A stretch of 64,000 nt of DNA from Dyella sp. 2HG41-7 (lineage in GTDB: Bacteria > Pseudomonadota > Gammaproteobacteria > Xanthomonadales > Rhodanobacteraceae). The position numbers and the translations under genes were made by a program. The stretch lies in contig NZ_JAJEJV010000003.1 of assembly GCF_021390675.1 (NCBI RefSeq), forward strand, positions 110,293 through 174,292, given 5' to 3'. Under the pieces are notes generated by a model. The model did not search any database. It saw only the letters and a list, made by a program, of their open reading frames with translations, and was not told where the DNA came from. Positions 17,977 through 27,381 of the stretch are shown in pieces. Each line of letters opens with the position of its first letter. The first letter of the stretch is position 1.

Positions 17977-20049
17977 ATGACTTCGCACACTCATGCCATC
18001 CGCACATTCGATCGCACCTTGATCTGGAAGGCCGTTGCGGATGCGTTCCGCAAGCTGTCGCCACGGATGCAGTTCCGCAATCCGGTGATGTTTGTCGTTT
18101 TAGTGTGCAGCATCCTCACCACCTTATTATGGGTACAGGCGTTGACCGGCCACGGCGAAGCGCCCACCGCGTTTATCTTCTGGGTGAGCGTGTGGTTGTG
18201 GTTTACGTTGTTGTTCGCCAACTTCGCCGAGGCCTTGGCCGAGGGCCGCGGTAAAGCGCAAGCCGCGGCGCTGCGCAGTTCGCGCAAAGATGTGATCGCC
18301 AAGAAGCTTGCCGATCCGAAACGCGATGCAGCCGTCACGTTCGTGCCGTCCAGCGAATTGCGCGCCGGCCATTACGTACTGGTGGAAGCGAACGAGCAGA
18401 TTCCCGGCGACGGCGAGGTGCTCATCGGCGCGGCAAGTGTCGATGAAAGCGCGATTACGGGCGAATCCGCACCGGTGATTCGCGAAGGTGGCGGCGACCG
18501 TAGCGCCGTCACGGGCGGCACGCGCGTGTTGTCGGATTGGCTGGTGATCAAAATCACGCAGAATCCTGGGGAGAGTTTTCTCGACCGCATGATCGCGATG
18601 GTGGAAGGCGCCGCGCGGCGCAAAACGCCGAACGAGATCGCGCTGACCATTCTGCTAGCCAAGTTCACGCTGATTTTCCTGCTGGCTTGCGCAACGTTGT
18701 TGCCCTACTCCATCTACAGCGTGCATGCGGCCGGCAAAGGCGAGCCGATTACGTTGACGGTGCTGATCGCCTTGTTGGTGTGTTTGATCCCAACCACGAT
18801 TGGCGCGTTGCTTTCCGCTATCGGTATCGCCGGCATGGATCGGATGATTCGCGCCAACGTGATCGCAACCTCCGGTCGTGCTGTCGAAGCCGCTGGCGAT
18901 GTCGATGTGCTGTTGCTGGACAAGACCGGCACCATCACGCTCGGCAATCGCCAGGCCGTCGCCTTTCACGCCGCACCGGGCATCGAAGAGCGCACGCTGG
19001 CCGATACCGCACAACTCGCTTCGTTGGCCGATGAAACGCCGGAAGGACGCAGCGTGGTCGTGCTCGCCAAGGAACGCTTCGGTTTGCGCGAACGGGAATT
19101 GGAATCGTTGCATGCCCAATTCGTACCCTTCACCGCGCAAACGCGCATGAGCGGCGTGGATATCGGCGAGCGCCGCATTCGCAAAGGCGCGCTGGATTCC
19201 GTCGAGCGTTATTTGGACAGTCTCGGCAGCCATTTGCCGCCGGCGGTGAAACGCATGGCGGAAGACATCGCGCGCCGAGGCGCAACGCCGCTTATCGTTA
19301 CCGAAGGCGACCACGCATTGGGCGTGATCGAACTGAAAGACATTGTCAAAGGCGGCATTAAGGAACGTTTTGCCGAGCTGCGCCGCATGGGCATCAAAAC
19401 GGTGATGGTGACGGGCGACAATCCGCTCACCGCCGCCGCCATCGCCGCCGAAGCCGGCGTGGACGATTTCCTCGCGGAAGCGACGCCGGAAGCGAAGCTC
19501 AAGCTGATACGCCAGATGCAATCGGAAAGCCGCCTCGTCGCGATGTGCGGCGACGGCACCAACGACGCTCCAGCGCTGGCGCAGGCCGATGTGGCGGTGG
19601 CGATGAACACCGGCACGCAGGCTGCGAAGGAAGCCGGCAACATGGTGGACTTGGATTCCAATCCCACCAAGTTGATCGAAGTGGTGGAGATCGGCAAACA
19701 GATGCTGATCACGCGCGGCTCGCTCACCACGTTCTCCATCTCCAACGATGTCGCCAAGTATTTCGCGATTATTCCGGCGGCGTTCGCCACCACCTATCCG
19801 GCGCTCAATACGTTGAACGTGATGAAGTTGGCGACGCCGCAAAGCGCGATTCTGTCGGCGGTGATCTTCAACGCACTGATCATCATTTTCCTGATTCCGC
19901 TGGCGCTGAAAGGCGTGAAGTACCGCCCGCTCGGCGCCGGACAGCTGCTGCGCCGAAATCTGCTTATTTACGGCTTGGGCGGCATCGTCGTTCCGTTTAT
20001 CGGCATCAAATTCATTGACATGCTGCTGGTTCTGTTTGGTCTCGCTTGA
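17977..20049 (+). CDS. kdpB: K+-transporting ATPase, ATP-binding subunit KdpB
   Basis: A 690-residue P-type ATPase subunit that hydrolyses ATP to drive K+ uptake. Seen in order: the actuator motif TGES (near residue 165), the phosphorylation motif DKTGT with D315, the nucleotide-binding domain, [20 protein letters not shown] and the hinge [20 protein letters not shown], then the C-terminal helices. Length is typical. It begins 18 bp after kdpA and is followed closely by a small unknown gene, so it sits in the middle of the operon. Confidence 0.97.
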   Translation: MTSHTHAIRTFDRTLIWKAVADAFRKLSPRMQFRNPVMFVVLVCSILTTLLWVQALTGHGEAPTAFIFWVSVWLWFTLLFANFAEALAEGRGKAQAAALRSSRKDVIAKKLADPKRDAAVTFVPSSELRAGHYVLVEANEQIPGDGEVLIGAASVDESAITGESAPVIREGGGDRSAVTGGTRVLSDWLVIKITQNPGESFLDRMIAMVEGAARRKTPNEIALTILLAKFTLIFLLACATLLPYSIYSVHAAGKGEPITLTVLIALLVCLIPTTIGALLSAIGIAGMDRMIRANVIATSGRAVEAAGDVDVLLLDKTGTITLGNRQAVAFHAAPGIEERTLADTAQLASLADETPEGRSVVVLAKERFGLRERELESLHAQFVPFTAQTRMSGVDIGERRIRKGALDSVERYLDSLGSHLPPAVKRMAEDIARRGATPLIVTEGDHALGVIELKDIVKGGIKERFAELRRMGIKTVMVTGDNPLTAAAIAAEAGVDDFLAEATPEAKLKLIRQMQSESRLVAMCGDGTNDAPALAQADVAVAMNTGTQAAKEAGNMVDLDSNPTKLIEVVEIGKQMLITRGSLTTFSISNDVAKYFAIIPAAFATTYPALNTLNVMKLATPQSAILSAVIFNALIIIFLIPLALKGVKYRPLGAGQLLRRNLLIYGLGGIVVPFIGIKFIDMLLVLFGLA

Positions 20050-20059
20050 GGACGCTGCA

Positions 20060-20263
20060 ATGCAAACGCTGAAACTTTCTTTTTCGCTGCCGGACGCTAC
20101 GCATCCGCATATGGAATTGCATGTCTCATCCAACGATTCCGATTGCGACGTGGTGATCGCGTTGCCAATGCGCGATCACTTCAAAGGCGGCGTCAACGCG
20201 GGGCCGGATACGCCGCTATCGGCGCAAGACGAATACGTGCTCGGCGGTTACGCCGGCATCTGA
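20060..20263 (+). CDS. Unknown 67-residue protein in the kdp operon
   Basis: A small soluble-looking protein beginning MQTLKLSFSLPDATHPHMEL, with no membrane helix or signal peptide, acidic and histidine-bearing, ending GYAGI. The GAGGA ribosome site overlaps the kdpB stop and precedes ATG 20060. Location and ribosome site support a real gene coupled to kdpB. I do not recognise the family; a role in K+ transport regulation is possible but only from position. Confidence 0.6.
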   Translation: MQTLKLSFSLPDATHPHMELHVSSNDSDCDVVIALPMRDHFKGGVNAGPDTPLSAQDEYVLGGYAGI

Positions 20264-20323
20264 AAAAAATCGGCGTCGCTGACTGGGCGATGCCGCCCAG
20301 CCATGACATTTCGAGAGGAAGGT

Positions 20324-21811
20324 ATGTACTACAAGAAGGCTCTAGCCGCAGCGATCCTGCTAACCGCGGCGCCGATTTTCTCACCGGCGATGGCGCAGTC
20401 CACAAACGTCAGCAATATGCCCGCGAGCACCAGCTTGCCGGCGTCGCCTATTGCGGTGGAGAGCGGCGATTGCAGCCACGGTTTCTTCTCTCGCCTGGCC
20501 GCCGCCTACCGCGAAGACGCACAACCGAGCAGCGCCAGCGCGCCAGCGCCCGCACGTCGCGCGATGGAGTCTCCGTTCGATTCGCCGCCGTTCCCTTCGG
20601 CGGAGTGGCAACTTGGCGGGGTGGACTATCCGATCGGCGTGCCGAACGAAAATTCGCAGTATCCGTTGGAGAAGGCGCTTGGCTGCACCAAGCTCGGGCA
20701 GTGGATGCAGCGCAACCATATCGAAACCTACGGGTGGATCAATCCGTCGGCCAACCTCAGCACGTCCAATTTCACCAACTATCCGCTTTCTTACGCGACG
20801 CGTCCCAATCGCGTGGAATTCGATCAGTTCCTGTTTCGTATCGAGCGCATTCCCGACACGGTGCAGACCGATCACATCGACTGGGGTTTCCACTTCGACA
20901 ATCTGTGGGGCTACGACTACCACTACACCACCATGAAAGGCGTCTTCAGCAATCAGTTGCTGAACAATCCATCCACCAGCCAGCCTTTGGCCGGCAAGGT
21001 GTATGGCGACGATCCGATGATTTGGTACGTCGATCTGTATATCCCGTGGATCGCGCAGGGTATGCAAGTGACGGTGGGCCGCTATCTGTCGCTGCCCGAC
21101 ATCGAAGCGCAGTTCTCGCCCAATAACTATCTGTTGACGCATTCGATCCTGTACACGGTGGATGCCTATACCAACGTGGGTGTCATCACTACCACCAAGC
21201 TCAACAACCAATGGACGGTGCAACTTGGCGTACACGGCGGCGACGATTCCGCGCCGTGGAACCGCTCAAGTCGCGCGAGCTTGCAAGCCTGCGTGCGTTG
21301 GGTATCGATGTCCAACAACGACATGCTCTATCCCTGCGTCGAGTCATACAACGGCGACAAGCAGACCTATAACAACTTGCAGGAATTCGTGACGACATGG
21401 GGCCATCGCTTCAGCCACAACGTGCACATGCTCACCGAGGCTTATTACATCTATGTACGCGACCAACCCGGCGCGCCGGCAGGTGTGCCCGGTTATCCGC
21501 TAGGTGAAGCGCCCAATTTCCCGAGCGGCATCAACCCGGCGTATGGCGTCGTCAACTACTTCAATGTCGAGTTGAATCCAAGCAACATGATCTCGATCCG
21601 AAACGAGTTCTACGACGATAAGCAAGGTCAACGCACGGGTTTTGCGACGCGCTACTCCAGTCACACCATCGGCATGACGCACTGGGTGTCGCAGGATTTG
21701 GAAATTCGTCCGGAGCTTCGCTACGAGCGCGCATACGACTTTCCCGCGTACGACAACGGCAAGAAAAACTACCAAGCCACCGCATTGGTGGATGTGATTC
21801 TGCATTACTGA
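20324..21811 (+). CDS. Outer-membrane beta-barrel protein (BBP2/OmpL-like) within the kdp operon
   Basis: A 495-residue exported protein. The signal peptide (ALAAAILLTAAPIFSPAMAQ) follows ATG 20324, which has AGAGGA just upstream. The mature part has a linker rich in S, A and P, then barrel-type strands; GRYLSLPDIEAQFSPNNYLL and the VDAYTNVGVITTTKLNNQW region resemble the putative beta-barrel porin-2 family (PF07642). It lies between kdpB and kdpC on the same strand with only 11 bp to kdpC, so it should be co-induced with the K+ pump. This suggests an outer-membrane route for cations, an inference from context. Confidence 0.75.
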   Translation: MYYKKALAAAILLTAAPIFSPAMAQSTNVSNMPASTSLPASPIAVESGDCSHGFFSRLAAAYREDAQPSSASAPAPARRAMESPFDSPPFPSAEWQLGGVDYPIGVPNENSQYPLEKALGCTKLGQWMQRNHIETYGWINPSANLSTSNFTNYPLSYATRPNRVEFDQFLFRIERIPDTVQTDHIDWGFHFDNLWGYDYHYTTMKGVFSNQLLNNPSTSQPLAGKVYGDDPMIWYVDLYIPWIAQGMQVTVGRYLSLPDIEAQFSPNNYLLTHSILYTVDAYTNVGVITTTKLNNQWTVQLGVHGGDDSAPWNRSSRASLQACVRWVSMSNNDMLYPCVESYNGDKQTYNNLQEFVTTWGHRFSHNVHMLTEAYYIYVRDQPGAPAGVPGYPLGEAPNFPSGINPAYGVVNYFNVELNPSNMISIRNEFYDDKQGQRTGFATRYSSHTIGMTHWVSQDLEIRPELRYERAYDFPAYDNGKKNYQATALVDVILHY

Positions 21812-21822
21812 GGTGCGCCGCT

Positions 21823-22404
21823 ATGAGTCGGTTGATTCGCAATGCTGTATCGATGTTATTGGTGATGACCCTCATCACCGGCATCGCCTATCCGCTGATC
21901 GCCACCGGCGTGGCACAGGTGCTGTTTCCGCATCAGGCGAACGGCAGCTTGATCGAAAAGAGCGGCAAACCGATCGGGTCCGAGCTGATCGGCCAGTACT
22001 TCGACGACCCCAAATATTTCTGGGGTCGACCGTCCGCCACCACGCCGCAGCCGAACAATGGCACCGCGTCGAACGGTTCCAATCTGGGGCCGTCGAATAC
22101 GGCGTTGCGCGACGCCGTGCAACAACGTATCGATGCGTTGCATAAGGCCGATCCGGGCAACGGCGCACCGGTGCCTGAGGATCTGATCACCGCTTCCGGC
22201 AGCGGACTTGATCCACAGATCAGCCCCGCCGCGGCGCAGTATCAGATCGCTCGCGTCGCGCGCGTACGCAAGCTCGGCGAAGATCAGGTGCAAGGGCTGA
22301 TCGTCAAGTACACGGAAGGACGTCAATTGGGTCTGCTGGGCGAACCGCGTGTGAATGTGTTGCAGTTGAATCTGGCGTTGGACCAGATGCAGACAACACG
22401 GTGA
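21823..22404 (+). CDS. kdpC: K+-transporting ATPase subunit KdpC
   Basis: A 193-residue periplasmic subunit with one N-terminal membrane helix (about 9-33). Conserved blocks are ITGIAYPLIATGVAQVLFP, GSELIGQYFDDPKYFWGRPS, LGPSNTALRDAV, DLITASGSGLDPQISPAAA and the C-terminal LGEPRVNVLQLNLALD. It completes KdpFABC. It follows the barrel gene by 11 bp and is separated from kdpD by a repeat-bearing gap. Confidence 0.97.
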   Translation: MSRLIRNAVSMLLVMTLITGIAYPLIATGVAQVLFPHQANGSLIEKSGKPIGSELIGQYFDDPKYFWGRPSATTPQPNNGTASNGSNLGPSNTALRDAVQQRIDALHKADPGNGAPVPEDLITASGSGLDPQISPAAAQYQIARVARVRKLGEDQVQGLIVKYTEGRQLGLLGEPRVNVLQLNLALDQMQTTR

Positions 22405-22428
22405 TGTCGTGCACGCAACGAAGTTGCC

Positions 22429-22556
22429 CCCTCCCCTGCACGCAGGGGAGGGTCGGGGTGGGGTTGTATGAGCTTGTCAAAAGCTGCTTGCCTGGCGCGA
22501 GATTGAAGGCTTCACCCCTCCCCAACCTTCCCCTACTGCACGTAGGGGAGGGAGCA
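22429..22556. repeat. Pair of GC-rich hairpin repeats in the kdpC-kdpD gap
   Basis: An 11-bp perfect hairpin (22429-22439 with 22442-22452) and a second CCCCTAC/GTAGGGG hairpin near 22530-22548 bracket a region with GGGGTGGGG and CACCCCTCCCC tracts. The composition matches the repeat found inside uvrD. The last arm ends in GGGGAGGGAG, four bases before the kdpD start, so the repeat supplies, and may sequester, the kdpD ribosome site. Confidence 0.7.
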
Positions 22557-22560
22557 TAAA

Positions 22561-25227
22561 ATGCCGCCTATGACCGACACCTCCCGTGACGCACGCGCCG
22601 ACGCCCTGCTCGATGTCGTACAGGAAGAGAGCAACCGGCGCCTGAAAATTTTCCTGGGCGCCGCGCCCGGCGTCGGCAAGACCTACGCCATGCTTTCTGC
22701 CGCGCGTGAACTGAAACGCCAGGGCGTTGACGTCGTCGTGGGTTTGGTGGAAACCCACGGTCGCGCCGATACCGCATCGCTACTCGAAGGCCTGGAAGTA
22801 CTCCCGCGCCTCACGCTGAACTATCAGGGCCGCGAATTCACCGAATTCGACGTGGACGCCGCACTGGCACGGCGTCCCGATATTTTGCTGGTCGACGAAC
22901 TGGCGCATCGCAACGTACCAGGCAGCCGGCACGAACGCCGCTGGCAGGATATCGCCGAAATTCTCGACGCCGGCATCGAGGTCTACAGCGCGCTTAACGT
23001 GCAGCACTTGGAAAGCTTGAACGATCAGGTGCGCCGCATTACCGGCGTAACCGTGCGCGAAACCGTACCGGATGCGTTTCTCGATCGCGCCCGCGATATC
23101 GTGCTGATCGATCTTCCGCCACGCGAACTTATCGAGCGCTTGCGGCAAGGCAAAGTCTATGTGCCGGAAACTGCCGCAGCGGCGCTCGAAGCATTTTTCT
23201 CCCCGACCAATCTCGCCGCGTTGCGCGAATTGGCCGTAGATACCGTCGCCGGGCACGTCGACAGCGATCTGCGCGAACACATGCTGGCGCGCGGCGGAAA
23301 AATGCCGGTACGCCGGCGCGTGATGGCGGCCATTGACGGGTATGCGCAAAGCGAATACTTGGTGCGCGTGGCGCGCCGCATCGCCGAGCGTCGCGGAACG
23401 CCTTGGACGGTGGTGTTTGTAGATACCGGCGCACCGTTGGACGATGCGCGTCGCGAACGCATCGATACCGCCATGCGCCTGGCGCGTCGTCTTGGCGGCG
23501 ACGCCACCATACTGCGCGGCCATGCGATCGCCGATGAGTTGCTCGTCCATGCCGATCGCGAGGGCGTTGGCCAGATCATTCTTGGACGCACGCGCGAGCG
23601 CTTCTTCGCGCGTATGCTCGGCCGTTCGCTGACGCAGCAACTGCTGCGTCGCGGTGCGCATTTGGAACTCGCCATCATCGCCACGCCGGTCGAACGCGTA
23701 CGCGCACGCAAACGGCTGCGTTTAATGTCGCTTTACTGGAAACGCGACGAATATATTTTCGCCACCATCGTGACCGCCATCGCGTTGGGGCTAGCGTTTA
23801 TTGCAGACCGTTATTTGTCGGTTGCGAATCTCGCCCTGATCTTCCTGACTGCCGTCATAACGGTCGCCGTGCGTACGCGCATGATGGTGGCGGTCTATAC
23901 GGCGACATTGTGCTTTCTTGGTTACAACTTCTTCTTCGCGCCGCCGCGTTACACGCTGGCCATCGCCAATTCCGACGACGTGCTGGCCGTAACGTTGTTC
24001 TTCGCCGCGGCGCTGATTTGCAGCCGACTCGCGACGCGTCTTGCCAGTCAGGTGGAATCCTTGCGTGCGGCGCACGATTATTCGCACACGCTATTGACGC
24101 TCGGCCAGCGTCTGTCCGTCAGCACGGATGCCGACGGCATACGTAGCGCTGGCGCGACCGCGCTGGCGCACGGCCTCCGCTGCGAAGCGGCGATTCTGGC
24201 GCGCGATGTCGAACACCGCCTGCATGTAGCGGCCAACAGTTCGCGCACGTTGACGCTGACGACGAAGGATTTCGCCGCCGCGGAATGGTGCGAACAACAC
24301 GCCGAACCGGCTGGTCGATCTACCGACACGCTCAACGCTGCGCGTTGCTGGATGCTTCCGCTGGGCTCGGAAGATCGCCGCCTTGGCGTCGCGGCGCTGC
24401 GTTTTGAAAACGGCGACTCGCCCGATATCGAACGGCGCAGCCTGGCGTTGGCGATGGTGCAGGACATCGGCCAGGCGCTAGAGCGCGCGCGACTCGCGTC
24501 CGAATTGGAAGGTGCGCGCGTGCAAGGCGAAACCGAACGTCTGCGCAACGCGCTGCTCTCTTCCGTGTCGCACGATTTGCGTTCGCCGTTGGCCTCCATG
24601 ATCGGGTCTGCCGGCACGCTTTCCTCGTATTGGGATCAATTACCCATCGAAGAACGCAACGAATTGCTCGGCGCGATTCTCGGCGAAGGCCAACGCCTGG
24701 ATCGCTATATCCAGAATCTGTTGGATATGACGCGACTGGGCCACGGCACGCTCAAGCTCAATCGCGATTGGACCGATGCGGCGGAGATCGTAGCGTCCGC
24801 CATGACGCGTGTGCGCAAGTTGTTCCCCGAGTTGCGCGTGGACAGCATCCTGCCCAACGAAACGGTTTTGTTGTTCGTCCATCCGGCGCTTATCGAACAA
24901 GCGCTGTTCAATATCCTGGAAAATGCTGCGCGCTTTTCGCCACCGGGCGAGCCGGTGCGGGTGATCGTGCGCGTGGCGGGCGACAGGCTGTTTATCGATG
25001 TGGTGGACCGCGGCCCTGGCATTCCCGAAGAGGAACGCGCGCGCATCTTCGATATGTTCTACTCCGTGGCGCGCGGCGACCGCGCGCCGCAAGGCACCGG
25101 TCTGGGACTTGCGATTTGCCGCGGCATGATCGGCGCGCACGGCGGCAGCGTGGAAGCCTTGCCCGGCGACGGCGTTGGCACCACCATTCGCATCAGCCTG
25201 CCGCTGCCTGCGCCACCTTCCGGATAA
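22561..25227 (+). CDS. kdpD: K+ sensor histidine kinase KdpD
   Basis: An 888-residue membrane histidine kinase. The N-terminal KdpD domain has Walker A GAAPGVGKT (about 38) and DELAHRNVPGSRHERRWQD; a universal-stress-like domain follows (about 250-375), then four membrane helices (DUF4118, about 395-500), a GAF-like region, and HisKA SSVSHDLRSPLASM with phosphoacceptor H671, and HATPase motifs (NILENAARF, DRGPGIPEE, GTGLGLAI). It senses K+ limitation and phosphorylates KdpE. Start ATG 22561 (or 22570, MTDTS). The ribosome site lies in a repeat arm. Confidence 0.97.
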   Translation: MPPMTDTSRDARADALLDVVQEESNRRLKIFLGAAPGVGKTYAMLSAARELKRQGVDVVVGLVETHGRADTASLLEGLEVLPRLTLNYQGREFTEFDVDAALARRPDILLVDELAHRNVPGSRHERRWQDIAEILDAGIEVYSALNVQHLESLNDQVRRITGVTVRETVPDAFLDRARDIVLIDLPPRELIERLRQGKVYVPETAAAALEAFFSPTNLAALRELAVDTVAGHVDSDLREHMLARGGKMPVRRRVMAAIDGYAQSEYLVRVARRIAERRGTPWTVVFVDTGAPLDDARRERIDTAMRLARRLGGDATILRGHAIADELLVHADREGVGQIILGRTRERFFARMLGRSLTQQLLRRGAHLELAIIATPVERVRARKRLRLMSLYWKRDEYIFATIVTAIALGLAFIADRYLSVANLALIFLTAVITVAVRTRMMVAVYTATLCFLGYNFFFAPPRYTLAIANSDDVLAVTLFFAAALICSRLATRLASQVESLRAAHDYSHTLLTLGQRLSVSTDADGIRSAGATALAHGLRCEAAILARDVEHRLHVAANSSRTLTLTTKDFAAAEWCEQHAEPAGRSTDTLNAARCWMLPLGSEDRRLGVAALRFENGDSPDIERRSLALAMVQDIGQALERARLASELEGARVQGETERLRNALLSSVSHDLRSPLASMIGSAGTLSSYWDQLPIEERNELLGAILGEGQRLDRYIQNLLDMTRLGHGTLKLNRDWTDAAEIVASAMTRVRKLFPELRVDSILPNETVLLFVHPALIEQALFNILENAARFSPPGEPVRVIVRVAGDRLFIDVVDRGPGIPEEERARIFDMFYSVARGDRAPQGTGLGLAICRGMIGAHGGSVEALPGDGVGTTIRISLPLPAPPSG

Positions 25228-25236
25228 TCAAGCCTC

Positions 25237-25935
25237 ATGACTGCCGCCCATCCATGCGTTCTGGTCATCGACGACGAGGCGCAGATTCGCAAGTTCCTCG
25301 ATATCGGCCTGCGCGCGGAAGGTTATGCCGTGGTGCTCGCCGCCGATGCTGCCGAAGGTCTTGCGCTGGCCGCCACGCGCGATCCGGACGTGGTGATTCT
25401 GGATATCGGCCTGCCCGATCGCGAGGGCCACGAAGTGCTGGCGGAATTGCGCCAGTGGACGCAGGTGCCCGTGCTGATGCTGTCCGTGCGCGACACGGAA
25501 AAAGAAAAAGTCAAAGCGCTGGACGCGGGCGCCAACGACTACATGACCAAACCCTTCGGTATCCAGGAACTGATGGCGCGATTGCGCGCATTGCTGCGCA
25601 ACCGCGCGACAAATGCGGAAGCGCCGCCACGTTATGAAGACGAACGCCTGCATGTCGATCTCGGTTTACGCGAAGTCACACTCGACGGCATACCGCTTGC
25701 GCTAACGCGCAAGGAATACGCCGTGCTTGCGATGTTGGTTCGCCATGCCGGACGCGTGGTGAGTCAGCAGCAACTATTGCGCGAAATCTGGGGCGGCACG
25801 CACGTGAACGATACGCACTATTTGCGCATCGTGCTGGGCAAGTTGCGGCAGAAGCTTGGGGATGATCCGACGTCGCCGCGTTGGTTGAAAACAGAACCGG
25901 GCGTGGGATATCGGTTTTTAGCTGGAAATGGTTGA
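25237..25935 (+). CDS. kdpE: OmpR-family response regulator KdpE
   Basis: A 232-residue regulator of the kdp operon. The receiver domain holds acidic DDE near residue 9, phosphoacceptor D56 in VVILDIGLPDREGHE and K near 107 (DYMTKPFG). The winged-helix DNA-binding domain (about 130-230) has LTRKEYAVLAMLVRHAGRVV and THYLRIVLGKLRQKL. It starts 9 bp after kdpD, so the two are co-translated. It probably activates the promoter upstream of 15938. Confidence 0.96.
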   Translation: MTAAHPCVLVIDDEAQIRKFLDIGLRAEGYAVVLAADAAEGLALAATRDPDVVILDIGLPDREGHEVLAELRQWTQVPVLMLSVRDTEKEKVKALDAGANDYMTKPFGIQELMARLRALLRNRATNAEAPPRYEDERLHVDLGLREVTLDGIPLALTRKEYAVLAMLVRHAGRVVSQQQLLREIWGGTHVNDTHYLRIVLGKLRQKLGDDPTSPRWLKTEPGVGYRFLAGNG

Positions 25936-25965
25936 GTTTTGCGCAGTGGCGTGATCTTGCCTCGT

Positions 25966-26089
25966 CGTCATTCCGCCGAAGGCCGGAATCCAGTCAAAAC
26001 ATGCTGTGCGAAGCACACAAACCAATAGAAGGTTTAGTGTGCTTCGCACAACGTATTGAAACTGGATTCCGGCCTTCGCCGGAATGACG
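25966..26089. repeat. REP/MITE-like nested inverted repeat
   Basis: Outer arms of 29 bp (25966-25994 with 26061-26089) match with one mismatch, and inner arms of 14 bp (26005-26018 with 26037-26050) match perfectly. The outer arm contains GCCGAAGGCCGGAATCC, the composition of widespread intergenic repeats. It fills the gap between the convergent kdpE and hemY genes and may also terminate both. No transposase is present. Confidence 0.85.
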
Positions 26090-26121
26090 GTGAAGCGTAA
26101 ATGGAATGCAAGGGAGAACGG

Positions 26122-27381
26122 CTATTCCTTGAGCCTCGGCACCCCATGCACATCGCGCTCTTCAATCGCAATCGGTCGCGTATCGAGACGACCACCGACC
26201 ATATTGCTCTCCGGCAACGGCTCGGTGCTGTCGCCGCGCGTCATCGCCATCGCATTGCGATAGCAGCGTTGCGCCAACTCCGCTTCACCTAATCCGCCGT
26301 AGACATCGCCCAGGGCTTCCCACGCATTCGAGCTTGGCGCCAAGGCCAACGAGCGTTCCAGATAGGGTCGCGCCTTGCTCCATTGCTTCAAACGCGCGGA
26401 CATGCGACCCAACGCCAACAACAAACTAGGATCGTTGGGGTGCGCCTCAAGCCAGCCTTCGGCACGACGCAGTCGTGCGTCGAGATCGTCGCCACCGAAC
26501 GTGCCGTAGGTTTCCACCAATTGCGGCGACCACTCGCGACGCAAGGCGGATTCCACTTCGTCCATGGCCGGAAGCAGCAGCCCAAAACTCGCCGCTTTGC
26601 GCGCATATGCGTCTATCACGGCCGGCGCGCGACGCTGCGTTTTCGGCAATTGCGACCACAGCGTATTCAATACCGCGCCATCGGTCGTTGCTTGAATGCT
26701 CGCGACCAGCACCAGCGTTTCGAGCGAGTTGTAGGCGCGCGTGCTCATCACGCCGCTCTTCTGCAACGGCTCCAGCGCCATGCGCGCACGACGCGTATCG
26801 CCGGCGCCCAGCGCCGCCATCACGAATTCGCGCCAGCCGCCGGGGCTGAGATTGCCGCTATCGGCTTCAGGTGTCAGCAGCGCCAGCGCTTCGGCGGGTT
26901 TGCCATCGCGACGCAGAACACGTGCGCGCAATACGCGTGCAGCGCGCGGCGCGACTTGCGAGGCCTGATCCAGCGATTCCAGCGCGCGACCATGTTCGCC
27001 ACGTCGCGATGCCGCTTCGGCGGCCGCGAGCAAGGCCGGACCGCGCAATTTGTCCAGACGCGATGCGCGATGCAGGTCGCGCTCGGCATCGCCATGACGG
27101 CCTTCCATCAACGCCACCAAACCGTCGGCCAAACGCTGCCGACTGAGACGACGATGACGGCGCGAAAACGCACCGAATGGCCAGCGCACGGCGCGCCACA
27201 GCACGCCAATCACGGCCCATATGAGCAACAGCAACACGACGGCAGCTAGCAAACTGGTCTGCATGGTGGTGCCGCGGAAACGAATCAGCACGTATCCCGG
27301 ATCTTCCGCGATCCAATGCCAGCCGAACGCCGCCAGCGCGGCGACGATCACCAACGCCAGTATCCAGCGCCAAACCTTCAT
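26122..27381 (-). CDS. hemY: HemY-like TPR membrane protein
   Basis: A 419-residue inner-membrane protein of the proteobacterial HemY family (not the protoporphyrinogen oxidase of the same name). Two N-terminal helices (about 4-22 and 40-63) flank EDPGYVLIRFRGTTMQTS, the HemY_N signature; the rest is helical TPR repeats, e.g. SNAWEALGDVYGGLGEAELA. It is linked genetically to heme synthesis but its exact role is unsettled. The start at 27381 overlaps the hemX stop (ATGA), and a longer frame upstream is simply hemX read out of frame. Confidence 0.92.
   Translation of the reverse strand: MKVWRWILALVIVAALAAFGWHWIAEDPGYVLIRFRGTTMQTSLLAAVVLLLLIWAVIGVLWRAVRWPFGAFSRRHRRLSRQRLADGLVALMEGRHGDAERDLHRASRLDKLRGPALLAAAEAASRRGEHGRALESLDQASQVAPRAARVLRARVLRRDGKPAEALALLTPEADSGNLSPGGWREFVMAALGAGDTRRARMALEPLQKSGVMSTRAYNSLETLVLVASIQATTDGAVLNTLWSQLPKTQRRAPAVIDAYARKAASFGLLLPAMDEVESALRREWSPQLVETYGTFGGDDLDARLRRAEGWLEAHPNDPSLLLALGRMSARLKQWSKARPYLERSLALAPSSNAWEALGDVYGGLGEAELAQRCYRNAMAMTRGDSTEPLPESNMVGGRLDTRPIAIEERDVHGVPRLKE

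Noticed and set aside
18655-20133. A 492-codon minus-strand frame opposite kdpB
   Set aside because: kdpB is unmistakable on the plus strand, and the antisense translation is rich in His/Arg/Gln with no family.
22429-22556. CRISPR array
   Set aside because: Hairpin repeats occur only as one or two copies, without regular spacers or cas genes.
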